A stretch of DNA of 64,000 nt from Notolepis coatsorum (lineage: Eukaryota; Chordata; Actinopteri; Aulopiformes; Paralepididae), in contig OZ020593.1 in the NCBI GenBank assembly GCA_963971535.1, positions 36,997,384 through 37,061,383 of the forward strand. The letters run 5' to 3'. A model generated the notes under the pieces. That model was given only the letters and a program-made list of their open reading frames with translations. It searched no databases and was not told the DNA's origin. This document shows, in pieces, positions 11,326 to 23,885 of the stretch. Position 1 is the stretch's first letter, and each line of letters begins with the position of its first letter. A program made the translations under genes and the position numbers.

Positions 11326-12968
11326 AGGAATGGCCATCATATACTTTCAACATAATGTTCTAAGCCCTTACACACTCTAAATACACACTCTAAACTTAAA
11401 GATGTGAATAGGTGTCTAAACACAATGTTTATTACAGATGTATAACTAGAAGAAACAGTGCTGATCAGCATCTCACTTTAATCTTCAGGATGACCACTTC
11501 TATGCATCTACTGTTGACCTATTATCTCCCCTTTATGGTGTCCGTCCACGTATATATACGTGTTTCGAAAAAGAGCGTTGTGGACCAGAGCCACGAGTAC
11601 TGTATATACGTGACGAGTTGTTATTGTTTTATTCCATATTTATAACGCTTCTTAGGTACCCGATCCACTAGCAGGATATTTTCACATATTTGATTTTCGA
11701 AACATGCAGTACCCGCTTAGGGGCGCCATCGCTCCACTGCAGTATCATTATGTGGATTTAAAAAAAAATGCAAGTACAGCTGGTTCTGTGGGCGGATCTT
11801 AGATCCTTGATTCTAAAAGAATACCCTCCATCTTGGATCAGCTTGCAGAGCGTTTCTTTCAGCGTGGAATAATGGGATTTATGATTAGCCAATGTGCATA
11901 TCGATCTACCAGAATCCGATGACTGGTGAGGAAATGCTGCTGGCAGGATAATATTACCCCAAATTACAGCTGGATTGGACATTGTTTTATAACGTAACGT
12001 GATCGGTCAATGAAAATGCTATATTGAACGCACACTGTATTGCTAATCAATAATAGTTATCGGCGTTCCCCGCCGCCCCCATTTCATCCATAGATGTTCT
12101 GTAATAGTCCGGATGCTACGCAGTTTGTTTTATTTCATTTGTATATATACAGCAGAAATGGCGTTTAATATAACGGCGCCAACGTTTAGCCTATTTTGCA
12201 GCCTCCTGCAGAAAAGCCTAGACTAAAAGCGCGATATACCTTATATTCACAACGCTATAAAATGACAACCAACCGATGGATTTTTATTTTCTTTAAGCCA
12301 TTATGAAGGCACGGTTTATGCACTCAAGTGACAATGAGAATGGACAGATAGCAATAATATAAATGATATATAAAGCTCTTAGAAAGTACATCGGTTTGTT
12401 TAAAATCCGCTGTCCTCTGAGGCCTAAATCGCCGAGCCCCGCCGGTCGCCATAGTGTTTGTCCAGTCCCACTATAAAAAAGACAGACATGGGTTTATGGC
12501 GGGTCTCTTAGGGTTAAAAGTAATTGGATCCTTGGTTACACAGCCTTCTAAAAACACACAAGGTACTGGCTAGCACAAAATGGTTTTTTTGGTTGATACA
12601 CAATATGTGGTTATTAAGTTCAATGCAAACACATTTCTGAGCACAACGATTTATATTTTACTTTCCAGATCATTTGCTGCCGTTTATCTAATGTATTAAC
12701 TGACATGAACAAGACCACTTGTGTAAATAAAACAATTAAATTGGAAATCCACAGATTGATGCATAGCTTTTAATTTCATCTAATTTCAAACCTTTATTTC
12801 AAGAAGCTGAGTTTTCCCTTGTTTACAACAAGTTTACAATCAACAGAAAATACAAATAAACAAATAAACATAACACAATACAAATTTAAATAAACAACAA
12901 AATCTGTTAAAACTGAAATGATACTCTTTAATTCTGTAAATGTTGGAAGAATTTATAGTAGATCATTA
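11326..12968. other. Non-coding intronic stretch
   Basis: No exon or clear element boundary recognised. The 11750-12000 segment has open frames on the minus strand without family similarity or good splice sites. Confidence 0.4.
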
Positions 12969-13012
12969 GGCGACATGGTGGTGTAGTGGTTAACTAGTGG
13001 TCGCCTCACCCC
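12969..13012 (+). mobile_element. SINE head fragment
   Basis: GGCGACATGGTGGTGTAGTGG matches the head of the SINE at 9384 with an internal duplication (TAACTAGTGGTCGCCTCA). Only about 45 bp is recognisable. Confidence 0.5.
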
Positions 13013-13229
13013 AAAGAAAATGCATGTGTGTGTTCCTACCTATGTGTGTCGCCCATCGCATGTGTGTGTCGCTGTATGACTATGTTGCAATGTGTGTAAT
13101 GAATAAAGACTTCTTCAAAGTCCAGTTTTTAATCTTTACGAAATCAATACATTTTCAACCAAAAGAAACATGTAAATACTTTTTACTCTTGGTTGAATTT
13201 AAGCAAACGTTACCAGCAAAGCTCCTTAC

Positions 13230-13358
13230 TTATGTGCCATGTCCAGACTGATGGTCCAGTTCGTGCTGAGGCTGAACTGAGCTGTGTGTAAGCCTCAGTG
13301 CTTTCTGATCGATCGGATCAGTAGCGTACGCCTCGCTGAGAGTCCAATTATGAAAGAT
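13230..13358 (-). pseudogene. Lipocalin copy A, exon 2 (damaged)
   Basis: Begins after a TTTGTGCCACAG acceptor with IFHNWTLSEAYATDPID, clearly homologous to exon 2 of copy B (IFLGNWTLNEAYSTDPID), and ends at a GTAAGG donor. It is 129 bp against 155 bp in copy B. The region of the conserved NSSW motif is deleted and frame-shifted; the related sequence AQFSLSTNWTISLDMAH appears only in another frame. The 26-bp loss breaks phase with exon 3. This supports calling copy A a pseudogene. Confidence 0.8.
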
Positions 13359-13548
13359 CTGTGGCACAAATCAATATAAACACATTGACATTGCATGTTC
13401 TGGAATGTCTGTGTTGACTGATAATAAATATGGTGAAGGAAGCTGATAAGTATAAAGTATTTTGACAGGTGTGTGTATCTTTATTGTGTGTGTATGTGTG
13501 TGTGTTTGTTGTGTGTGTGTTTGTTTATTGTGTATGTGTGTGTGTTTA

Positions 13549-13660
<112 letters not shown>

Positions 13661-13775
13661 GTGTGTGTGTGTTTAGTGTGTGTGTTTAGTTTGTGTGTGT
13701 GTGTGTTTATTACGTGGGTGTGTGTGTGTTCTGTTTGTCTGTCTGACTCCATCCATTCGTGTGAGGAGGACATAC

Positions 13776-13909
13776 TGTGTGTTTGATTTCTTCTGCGGTA
13801 AGGGCTTCAACAGCTCTTGGCAACTCTCAGAGACTGCTGGCACAGTACCTGAACTCATCGGCGTCAGTGCCAGGAGAATCCGCCCGTACAGAACATGCAC
13901 GGCTGGCAC
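13776..13909 (-). pseudogene. Lipocalin copy A, exon 1 (damaged)
   Basis: Encodes a hydrophobic leader (VLYGRILLALTP) followed by SESCQELLKPL, the same Cys-x-x-Leu-Leu-Lys-Pro-Leu landmark as exon 1 of copy B. After KPL the frame is shifted by one base; the alternative frame gives TAEEIKHT before a GTATGT donor. The expected start codon position reads GTG instead of ATG (about 13909). The intron to exon 2 is only about 420 bp and contains the (TG)n array. Confidence 0.75.
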
Positions 13910-15819
13910 GCTGTCCAACACGATGAGTCAGAAAACACACAGAGTGCAGCTCAGGGACGATCCTGAGAGAAAAGCTGACCTGCATGTCCAAAGTGAGTGC
14001 CTCAGAATCAGCGTAACGGGCAGTGGTATCTTCATAAAGACCTCTGCTGTTGTTGAAAGAGTAAGTCTGTTTGAATGCGTGACCCACATAATGACCAGAG
14101 GTTGAAGATGATGATGATGATGAATAGTTTATTTTCGGTCTTTGTTTACAGATCAATCAAAAACACATATGTGTGGACTTACATTTAAAAAAAAAATTAA
14201 TCACAAATGTACATATTCAAAGTAAGCTCACACACAAAATCCAAACTCAATGACCGAAAAAAGGAATAGGCTGAAGCACATGCTTATTTTTGCCTATCCT
14301 TTACAATTCTTAAAAACTAAATATACTTTAATATAAGAAAGAAAAACTTTAAATATGCTGCAAGATATAATTTTTTAATTTTCTTTTTTAAGGGAAAAAA
14401 AGTTTGATGTTTTACTCAAAACTGTATTCCTGAATTATTTGATCCTTTAGGGCCTTTTTAAATCTCCCCTGAGAAGTACACAACTTTAACCCGTCACTAA
14501 GACTATTCCACAATTTAACTCCCAGGTTGCGCTCAGTGACGTCAGAGGTATGCTACTATGAATACTATAGTAGCCCACCACCCCCACTCAACAAATGCAT
14601 CAATGATTAAAAGTGACTCAACTGAAAAGCTTAAATTAAAGAAACAAATAATGAATATGAATGTATTAATGTATTAATGAATGAATGAATTAATGAGTCC
14701 ATGTAACCAACTTCTGATGCTGTTGTTTTTAGTATACTTTTTTGTATGTAGTTTGTCTTTTGATTGACTGTAGTGTGCGGTGTGTGGATTGAATGAACCT
14801 ATTTAGACCTAAAGCGCCTGCTAATAATGCATTATATGTATACAAATGTGTTTCCCGGTTTTAAGGGGAACTCCACCCAACTTTTTACGTTATTTCCATG
14901 GCCTAGGAAAGTTCAATACATGTGAATATGAGGTACTTTCCCAAAGCCAGAACAGAATACTGAGAATACTGTGATGTGTTCAGGTATGAACTCTGGAGCT
15001 TCTCCATTGACAGTGAATGGGAGAGGAATTTGTGAATCCACAGAATGTTTATTTTCTTTTTCTTTTTTTTAACAACCAAATTAGCTTTATTCTATATTAG
15101 TATTATCCGTTCTGAAACAAAGAATGTATTAACAATTAGCTGATTGTGTTGTAATCAGCAGCACAAGAATTTGGCCCGTTTTTCAAAAAGCAACAGGGCT
15201 TTTGAAATCACTGCGCCCAGGCAGCCGTGGTTCGGCAAAAAATAGTATATATCTGCTTAGAAAACGAAAATGTCTAATTCTTTTTTTGTATTTATCCACG
15301 TGGTAAATACACAGGTCACAACATGTTTACAGGAACGTTTTGGAGTTGTATTTGGAGTGTATTTTGTGACTGTTGAGAACTAGGCTACACTGGCATACCT
15401 ACTTCCAGTGAATGACGCTAAGCTATAGGCTAACTGTGCGGCTGTTCCCTAAGCCTAATGCGTGCATGCACAGAGAAGAAAAGGGTATGTATCTGCTTGT
15501 CTAACTCCAGGGTAGATGGCAAATAAGCAAATTTCCCCAAAAGTTGGCATGTTCCAACCCTTAGGAGTCAACGGGGCGTATTGCTCCCGTGGGCGGAGAA
15601 CAAAAGAATTAGAATGTCTTCTAAATGCTCTAAACGTACATATTTTCAGAAATCGATAAAAATAGAAAAATTTAAAAATTTTACTCAATCAGCGCCAGAC
15701 CCGAGGAAAGTCGAGTTAACTCGCCAACCGTTCAGCGCCAGACCCGAGTTTAGTCGGTTTTCATTGTTATTTCTTTTATTCGATATTTTTATTAATTTCT
15801 CTCACACAGACCTTGGGGT
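13910..15819. other. Non-coding stretch between the two lipocalin copies
   Basis: AT-rich sequence with no supported exon. A short direct duplication is visible at 15690-15760 (GCGCCAGACCCGAG twice). Polyadenine-rich and (ATG/TGA)n runs occur near 14105 and 14650-14695. Confidence 0.45.
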
Positions 15820-16553
15820 TACCATAGGGAACCCCTCTGAGATCGCTAGAGTGCAATACCAGCCGCATCCTGATAGGTGGCAGTATCGCCCACCCTTCAA
15901 AACTTTTTTTTCATACCCGATGTGTTTCGATGCATGTGTTGTGGTGGATTATGTTGGCAACACGATGGACACCAATACTTGAAATCGCGATCAGACAATT
16001 GGAATATTCTTTTTGGGGTACCTCCTAGGTAAGGTAAGGACTATATGACATCAATCCTGCTTTGATCCAACCATGATTTCACATCGATCGCAACGACCAT
16101 GTGTAACGTACTCCAGAACGTATGCCGTTGGTGACGATCAAAGCATAAAAAACGCACCCCCCCCCCCCTTTCATGCATACATGATGAAACATAATACCTA
16201 TTATATACATTTGATTTGGAAATAGTAGCGTGTCCAGGCGAGCAACGCCAACACTTTTAGTAAAATTCACGTATTCCTCCATAGCACCGTTTTATGGAAT
16301 TAGCCAGGATGACTCTGAAACTATACTTATATTCACCATGGTATAACACGCGAACGAATACATGAAAGAAATAATTATTTTTCACATATTGAACGATGGA
16401 TAGTTGATGTCAAATGAGCCATAGTATTGTATCCATAGCTATAATATAGTATATAGATATAGCCCAGCAAACACCATCACACATTCCTATCTCTTAGAGC
16501 GGTGGCACAGTAGGAACGAAGATGCTCTAGGCCCGCTGCGCTGAATGAGTTAA
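15820..16553 (-). mobile_element. TTAA-family DNA transposon copy
   Basis: The high end on the minus strand starts TTAACTCATTCAGCGC. The body shares TCATTTGACATCAACTATC- and GGTGAATATAAGTATAG-type blocks with 49270-50095 and 52772-53699. It can be followed to about 15820, where CCATAGGGAA matches position 50095 in inverted orientation. No coding capacity. Confidence 0.6.
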
Positions 16554-18054
16554 GGGGTAGACCCTCATTTACAAATGACAAGAGAACAAATAGTCAAAGA
16601 AATAATAGAGAACAGATAATACTTTTTTTGCATGAGGTGAAACACAATTAAACACAGTAAGATTGTTTGCACAAACACAGTAAGTATTCTGAAAAAACAC
16701 ATCTGATTTCCAAAATGCCCAGCACTAAACAAGGTCACATTTACATCAAAGTTAAGTGTTGCAATTCAATTTCAATATCAGTCTGTTCAGAAAGACATTT
16801 TCGTTTTAAATAAATACATAATGTAGATTAACATTTTGGTCATGGGTAAAGATAAATCAATAAAACTAAACAAACAAACAAACAAACAAACAAACAAACA
16901 AACAAACAAACACTGAATGGTAAAGTGATGTTCCCCAATCCAAATTCAGTAGGGAACTCTATCTGGTTTAGTTCAATCTGGGTTAGTGTAAATGTACCCA
17001 CAAAGGAAACGGATCTGATTTTCACAATAGAGGTAGTTTGGGCAAAACATTACCCAATTGGAATTGAATTTGTCTTGAATTCTTCTTGGCTTTCAATGTG
17101 GATAAAAATCTATATTGATGCAATCAAGGTATGTGAGAATGACGTCCGGAGGCGGGACGGGAGACAATGCCATCCATGTACTCGTCATGGCAAAACTCTC
17201 CTGAGAGAAATGACAAGGGAAAAGAGAGAGCATTGAGGGAGGGATTACTTGGGGACAAGCACAGAAGATGTGAGGCACCTATTGTAACATATTGTAAAGG
17301 TTTTCTCCTTTACTTTGTAGTGTGTGTCTAGCAGCCCATAGAACCGATTAGTAACATTCTATGAAACTCAGTACAGTGATAGAGGACTATGTCTACGATC
17401 CATAGAGCAAATTTGGTGACCCCACAACTTTTCCTCTATTGCCACCATCAGACCAAAGTCCAAATGTTTAATGTATTAAAATCAATGGTAGCTACAGTAT
17501 ATGCTACAGGTCTGCAATTGTCCACCCAAATGAGGGAAAACATTTGTATACTGGTACCTATGATAAATTAAGAAGGGCACAATGCTGTTTTAAGCACTTT
17601 GCCCTCGTCTGCCGGCTCCGAGGTGCATTTTCACCGATCAACCAATACATTGTTGGAAAGTTGAATTTGCTGCCTTTTGATCGTCAACCTATTGCATGCT
17701 CCCAGTCTCGAGTTACAAGACCAAACATCCGACGAGCGTCATTTGACAAGCCATTCGGACAAGTGACCACGTCCGGGTAGAAGAAGCCAGGGAAGTCCTT
17801 TGTTTTGACTAGAGCCTCGGAATCAATAGAAGCAGACAGCCATTTTAGATAATCATGCCGAATTAACGCCGGTACACACATTAAAAAAACCTTTGTAAAC
17901 ATAAATCTTTCGTGGGATTGTTCTAAACCTTGGACCTGTAAGACTTCAGGCTATGGAACCATTATATTTTCCAGCTCCTACCTCTCAGCTGGAACTTAAA
18001 AATAGGCATCTGACAACAAGTAAACAGAAATGTACTTCAGTGTGTTCAAACCTC
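16554..18054. other. Non-coding stretch with (AAAC)n
   Basis: An (AAAC)n microsatellite lies at about 16868-16911. A minus-strand open frame at 17684-17902 has no family match that I recognise and no good acceptor, so I do not call it a gene. It is downstream of lipocalin exon 5 and could contain the missing last exon. Confidence 0.4.
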
Positions 18055-18430
18055 TTTAAGTGTTATTAGTGAAATATTTGGGGGAAATATTAGAAAAAGG
18101 CGAGGTTTGACGTGAGAAAATTACGCCGCCATGTTGTTTGTAGTCCTATGAGGAGACTCAGGAGAGGAGACCCAGGACTTTCAATGGGCTTTCAAATAAA
18201 AAGAAAATACACTTCCTAGCTCACGCCAGCCCCTGTCAATCATCTGACTTCTAGATTTACTTTTTTATTTCTCTTATTTTTCGGGATAATATCCCACAAA
18301 CCTGAACATTATTGCCATAAAACAGAACGCAGTTCGTTTCTCTACCTTTCTGTGAACGTCCAACAAAAAACGGCGTTGCAATCTGATGAAAAATGATGGA
18401 GAAATGTACATTATAAAAAATGAACTGTAC
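18055..18430 (+). repeat. Dispersed repeat, copy 1
   Basis: Closely similar, in the same orientation, to 43128-43495: both contain GTGTTATTAGTGAAAT, GCCGCCATTTTGTTTGTAGTC-type, TTATTTTTCGGGAT and ACGGCGTTGCAATCTGATGA blocks. I cannot see terminal repeats or coding capacity. Confidence 0.75.
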
Positions 18431-18436
18431 TTAACA

Positions 18437-18660
18437 GTAGATTAAGAGGTTAACTCTATTTCATTAGCACTCGGAGTGATTCTTCTTTGTTGTGGAAGAA
18501 AGATCAGAATGTCTCCTTTCAAAAGAGACCAGACTCATGCATGTGCTATAAAGTATAATAAATCGCAAATTACTTTGGGTATGCAATCGTCAGGCGTGTT
18601 GTGCAAAACTAGACCCATTTTTGCTTGGTGGCATGAAATTATGCAAACATTTCTCTGCCA
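18437..18660 (+). repeat. Fragment of the 3169-3962 repeat family
   Basis: Shares TTAAGAGGTTAACTCTATTT, CTATTTCATTAGCACT and TTCAAAAGAGACCAG with the inverted copy around 3230-3360. Confidence 0.6.
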
Positions 18661-18813
18661 CTCATTGTATATGATTGACTGGCTGGTAGGTGAACTTGTT
18701 TTCACGACCCAATCAACAGTGGCGGCTGCTGCATTGAATTGCACTGAATTGATAATATCCCTTATGTCGTTGTGAGGAAGTACTTACAGTATAATTCTAA
18801 CAGTTTAAATTAC

Positions 18814-18921
18814 CTTCTCCTTCTCCATTATAGTGGAAAGGTGGTGGCGTCTGGAACTTTAGACATGCAGCTTGTTCTCTGGTTTGCTGCAGGGCATCGT
18901 CGGATATTAACCCATGCCGTG
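18814..18921 (-). CDS. Orosomucoid-like lipocalin copy B, exon 5
   Basis: A 108-bp minus-strand exon between a TGTTCTCCTCCAG acceptor and an AAG/GTAATT donor. It joins exon 4 in phase (A|CA gives Thr) and reads RHGLISDDALQQTREQAACL followed by KFQTPPPFHYNGE. This matches the C-terminal helix and last disulfide region of orosomucoid-type lipocalins, where a conserved Gln-Ala-x-Cys-Leu helix is followed by a short aromatic segment. The next, final exon should begin in phase 1 and carry the stop. I did not identify it; it is expected below 18814. Confidence 0.82.
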
Positions 18922-19408
18922 CTGGAGGAGAACAACAGGTAACAAAGGGTGAGCGAAATTAGACGTATTCAAATATTTGCATATTTGAATACGGCAGTTA
19001 TGGCAGTCCTACCACCATAGTAGGGTGGTCAGCTACCGCATCAACAAGGAAATAAATGATCCGTCATGTTACAATTTTAATAACGTTATCAAACGGCAGG
19101 TTTAACCTAACTAGCCCTTTGCTATGAGGGTTGTGCTCCATATACCACCACAGTTAGAATGAACAGAGGTATTGCACAGAATATTTAGAATGTCCATTTG
19201 TCCATGTTTTTCCAATGTTTTACCTATACTCTACCGCTGCACAGAAATTAGGCATTTTCTTTTTTAAAGTGGTTACCAACGGTTACATGCAGCCATTTTA
19301 GAAGAAAGGCAACTACACAAATGTGCTGTACAAGGCCTCTATTTGGGGGACCCTGCAGTAGGGTACAAACTGGAACAGCACCACTGTCTGATAACATCAG
19401 CTCCTTAC

Positions 19409-19522
19409 TGTAGACCAGCAGGTAGGTCACAGGGTCATATCCTGGGATAGAGGCCACCATGCTCCACACCAGGCAGTCATCACAGGTCTTCAGGAACTGG
19501 GCCGATGCGGATGCATTGTATT
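19409..19522 (-). CDS. Orosomucoid-like lipocalin copy B, exon 4
   Basis: A 114-bp minus-strand exon with CACCCTTGTAG acceptor and GTAAGG donor, in phase with exon 3 (G|AA gives Glu). It reads YNASASAQFLKTCDDCLVW and then SMVASIPGYDPVTYLLVY. In orosomucoid-type lipocalins this region holds strands G-H: a Cys-x-x-Cys-Leu segment, one Cys of which pairs with the N-terminal Cys, followed by a strand ending in LLxY. YNAS is an N-glycosylation sequon. The 114-bp size agrees with the usual fourth lipocalin exon. The intron to exon 5 is 487 bp. Confidence 0.87.
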
Positions 19523-19566
19523 CTACAAGGGTGAGACATTCATTAAATATTAGTTGAGATTTAAAG

Positions 19567-19931
19567 TAGGGATGTCCGATATTATCGGCCTACCGATATT
19601 ATCGGCCTACCGATATAGGCATTCAAATGTGATATCGGAAAATATCTGTATCGGTTTTCAAATTAAATTTTTTTTTCATTTCTATAACCTTTATTTACCC
19701 AGGCAAGCAAGTAAGAACAAATTCTGATTTTATTTATTGTCAAAAGTATGCATAATGTTGTGTTAATTCCACAACAAGAGATATGTAATGTTAATTACCT
19801 GAAATTATTCAATTTTTTGGGGGGGGAAACCCTGCATATATCGGTATCGGTTGATATCGGTATCGGAAATTAAGAGTTGGACAATATCGGTATATCGGTA
19901 TCGGTAAAAAAGCCAATATCAAGCATCCCTA
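19567..19931. mobile_element. hAT MITE (ATATCGG family) with 8-bp TSD
   Basis: Inverted ends TAGGGATGTCCGATATT and, at the far end reversed, TAGGGATGCTTGATATT. An exact 8-bp TSD ATTTAAAG flanks it at 19559-19566 and 19932-19939. The interior carries repeated TATCGGTATCGG words but no coding frame. It lies in intron 3 of lipocalin copy B. A longer relative is at 47342-47817. Confidence 0.9.
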
Positions 19932-20497
19932 ATTTAAAGGTATCCAACTGAGTTTTTTATTGTTGTCCTATAGTCTCTGCAAAGCTGAATACATTGGTCC
20001 TCATTCTCGAATGGACATGCATGAAAAGTTACCAAGGAATTCCTTCATAACTCGATTTAAAAACATATTCAGCATTCTCAAAACGGCTTCGTATTGTAAA
20101 TTTGTTGTAGGATTTATGTAGGATTTACAAACTCGAAAAGGCAGTCGTAAGTCGGACATAAGTCGGACAGACTGGTGTGCGCCCTTGTTTTTAACAGCTT
20201 TCTTTAGGAGAAATCCTTGGGGATTGTTGTGTCACTTAGATTCTATAGACATCCGCAGAATTAAATAATTATAATGATAATAAATATGACAATATGTGTA
20301 TAATTAACAATTACGTTTTTACATAGTCATGAGTCTCATGACTCAACGAACAATGTGCACAAATAAATAAATAAGAACTGAACCCAATTGCGTTATTTAT
20401 TGTTGGTTTAATTTATTTCTTACATTGCTTGCGCACATATGAGCCAGTGGAGAAACGACTTGGTGATGATGTATAAGCCAGATGCACTCAGCGCACA

Positions 20498-20706
<209 letters not shown>

Positions 20707-21209
20707 ACTGTATACACATGCATATTTATTTATTTTCAGACAGTTTGTTGAGTCATGACTATAAATGTAAAATGTATTGTATGTTACTCTTGCACTTTAC
20801 TGTTACATCTGCACTCTGGATGTTGTATTGTACTTGTATCTAATCTAATCTAATCTTGGTCGGTCACAAATCGCTTCCACGCTACCTGCTGGATATTTCC
20901 CCCATAAGGGTCAACACGAAGCAGACAGGCAGGATAGCCTCTCCTTATAAGGAGCTGGCAGGGCGTTTCTGTATGCAAATGAAGGTGTACGAGAACGCGC
21001 TTCCAGTTTAAGAATGAGTGATGTAGTGACTTTTTACCAAGATAGGGCCTCATTCTCAAAAATTTTCATAAGTACCTTTGTAAATATCTTGATAAAAAGT
21101 TTGTACTAACAAAGAAAATCCTCCTGAATTCCTGAACGCGTGACATGGTCTCCCTAAGTGGCCAAAATCATTGCAGCTGGGTTCCCATGAATGAAAAACG
21201 TCACTCATT

Positions 21210-21681
21210 ATTTTTTTTTTATCTACTTTTTTTCCCCATTTTTCTATTTTTCTCCCGTCCCCAATTTCGCATTGTCCAATTCTACCCTCCCCTGTCTCGA
21301 ACATTGTTAGGCCATGCCTCCCACAAGCCGGCTGCAATGTGGACGAAGCCTTGCATCTCGTGTCCCCTCCGGTACTCGAGGAGGCAGCCGTTGCATCTTT
21401 TCACCTGCACAGCGCAATCTCTCAGCGGCGAGGGTCTGCGTGGGAGGGACACGCCGCCCTCGTCGCTTCCTGATTCTACTGCGCAGGCGCACCAACCGAC
21501 ATGTAGGAGTCGCTGTCCACAACGTCCGATCCCCACCCACCAGCTTCCCACCCCCTAATACTGCCAATTGTATTAGTATGAACGACCAGCCAAGCTGGTA
21601 GCAACGCCGAGAGCTGGGCTCGAACCCAGCATCTCCTGCGTTGGTGGCGAGCGCCTTGCCCACTGCGCCACCTAGCCACCC
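21210..21681 (-). mobile_element. tRNA-derived SINE with 12-bp TSD
   Basis: Same family as the SINE at 9894. The minus-strand head has TGGCGCAGTGGGCAA as A box and GGGTTCGAGCCC as B box; the body has the shared GCGACTCCTACATG segment. An exact TSD ACGTCACTCATT is present at 21198-21209 and 21682-21693. It inserted between the inverted arms of the 20.2-22.4 kb duplication. Confidence 0.9.
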
Positions 21682-22325
21682 ACGTCACTCATTCTTAAAC
21701 TGGAAGCGTGTTCTTGTACACCTGCATTTGCATACAGACACGCCCCCGCCAGCTCCTTATAAGGCGAAGGAGGCATGTGCAAAAGATCAAGAGGGTCAGC
21801 ATTGCATCTGCACCGTGCTGACCCATTCAACAGGTAGAGCGGAAGCGATTTGCGACAAGTACAATACAATATCCAACCAGAGTGCAAATGTAACAGTAAA
21901 GTGCAATAGTAACATACAATGCACAGGTGATCTGGTAAAAGGCTTAATTTGGGATAAATAGTTGGTGATTGTGTTCAAGTTGATACTACAGACATCCTCG
22001 GAATTAAATAATTATAATAAAGATAAATATGACAATATTTGTATCATTAACAATTACGTTTTGCATTTATAGTCATGACTCAATGAGGCATCATGAGCAT
22101 TACACACACACACACTGCAAACTAAATAAATAAGAACTAAACCGATTTCCACGGATATAGCTACTCTGCTACTGTATAGTGGCATATACTGTATTAATAT
22201 GCCATATACCATCTTCTTCTCTATGATATTATTTATTGTTGGTTTGATTTATTCCTATTGCTAGAAATAAATAAATGTGTGGAGAAACGGCTTAGTGAGG
22301 CAGCCTCAGCGACAGCGTGAAAGCA

Positions 22326-22348
22326 CACACACACACACACACACACAC

Positions 22349-22434
<86 letters not shown>
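22326..22434. repeat. (CA)n microsatellite
   Basis: About 55 CA dinucleotides with one AA interruption near 22349. A poly-T run follows at 22480-22506. Confidence 0.98.
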
Positions 22435-22437
<3 letters not shown>

Positions 22438-22474
22438 CATTCAAACCATAGTACTGATATAACATGTGTCTCTG

Positions 22475-22511
<37 letters not shown>

Positions 22512-23035
22512 GGCAGTAGTACAACATTGGTACTGAAAATACACATGCACCTTGGATATACATTATACAGGATATATGCATGGTACTGTAATGGTTGAAT
22601 TCTACCCAATAATGCCTTTGCCAAGTTGCAGGAAATCATTAATACATTTAGAATGAAAATTGATCTGTTTACCATTGCTTATCATAAGAAAAACATTCTC
22701 AATCATAAGTATATTTTTGATAAAAGTTTGTTATTCAGCCTTGGGCCAACCATGGACAGGCCATGGATGCAAGTTGCTTTGCCCACAATAATATAGCTAG
22801 AGTTACAATGCGTAACGAAGGTTATCCTATAACCCTAGTTATAATTATGGCGAGCGCTCTGCTCTATTGGAACTGTCCCTTTAATCATATGCTATCATGA
22901 AAACTTTCAACCACGTGTACGCACCCACCTGCCTGACCATGCCCACATCCGCTCACATATAAGCAGGGTCATGGCCATACTACCAGCTCCTTCCCCAGTC
23001 TTTCACCGCCGAAATGGAAGACACGTGGGGTCCTC

Positions 23036-23145
23036 AGTGAGTCAGAGCAGAGCGCTCGCCATAATTCATATAACTAGAGTTATAGGATAACCTTCGTTAT
23101 ATTTCATTTATGGCTTTGCGCTCTGCTCTATTGGAACACAACAGT
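23036..23145. repeat. DIRS internal complementary region
   Basis: Contains GAGCAGAGCGCTCGCCATAA and TTATAGGATAACCTTCGTTA, complementary to 22812-22870, followed by TATTTCATTTATGGCTTTGC, which matches the outermost left ITR (25173-25140) read on the minus strand. The two halves meet near 23104. Confidence 0.85.
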
Positions 23146-23885
23146 GGAGCAGAGCAGAAAGCTTGACAGATGTACCCGCTGAGGCCCCCATCAGAATACC
23201 AGGGAGGATCCCGGCCCCCCCGCCCCCCCGAGTGAGTGACGGGAGGGAGATCGGACCCGACTGTGCGAAGAGAGTTTAGCAATTCAAACGCACAGGGTGA
23301 GCAGACCGTGGGGCTTGCCTTTGTTTAGAAGGGCCCGCGACTACTCGGACGCGCATCCCGCATGACACAAGGGAACGGATGTGAAGCAAAAACCCCCATC
23401 ACAGCCCCCAACATCGCGGGTTCAGGGTAAAAAAAACCCAACCCCGTGGCAAGGCCGTAGCAGCGGGGCGCGGAGGAGGCCCCAGCCCCAGGCCACATCC
23501 CGGGGGTCAGGACCTCCTGAAAAAGGGGGCCTGGCGAGGTCAACAAGGCAGCGGCATCGAGACCCCACCAGACGGTCACTGGTGACACCACCCCTCACAT
23601 CACCAGCGTATCGGACAGGGCCTAAAATAGGTGAAGGCCCATCTCCCCCTGGCACGCCGTTCCGAAGCGCTCCCAAGGAGGCTTCCCCCCCACAATGTCG
23701 TGGGGCCAGCTGGTGCACCAGGGAGACAACCCTCCAAGGAGGTTGATCCCTCAATCCAGGTTGGCAGGTCTTAAGAGCAGAACTCGACCTGCGCCCGGAG
23801 CACTGCGGACTAGACAGGCGCCTAAGGGGCTTACTGTAAGAACAGTATCCCGGCGGAAAGGCTGTTTGGTATGCCGTGCACCATG

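Noticed and set aside
17684-17902. Minus-strand frame as lipocalin exon 6
   Set aside because: No acceptor gives the required phase and the residues do not resemble the expected C-terminus.
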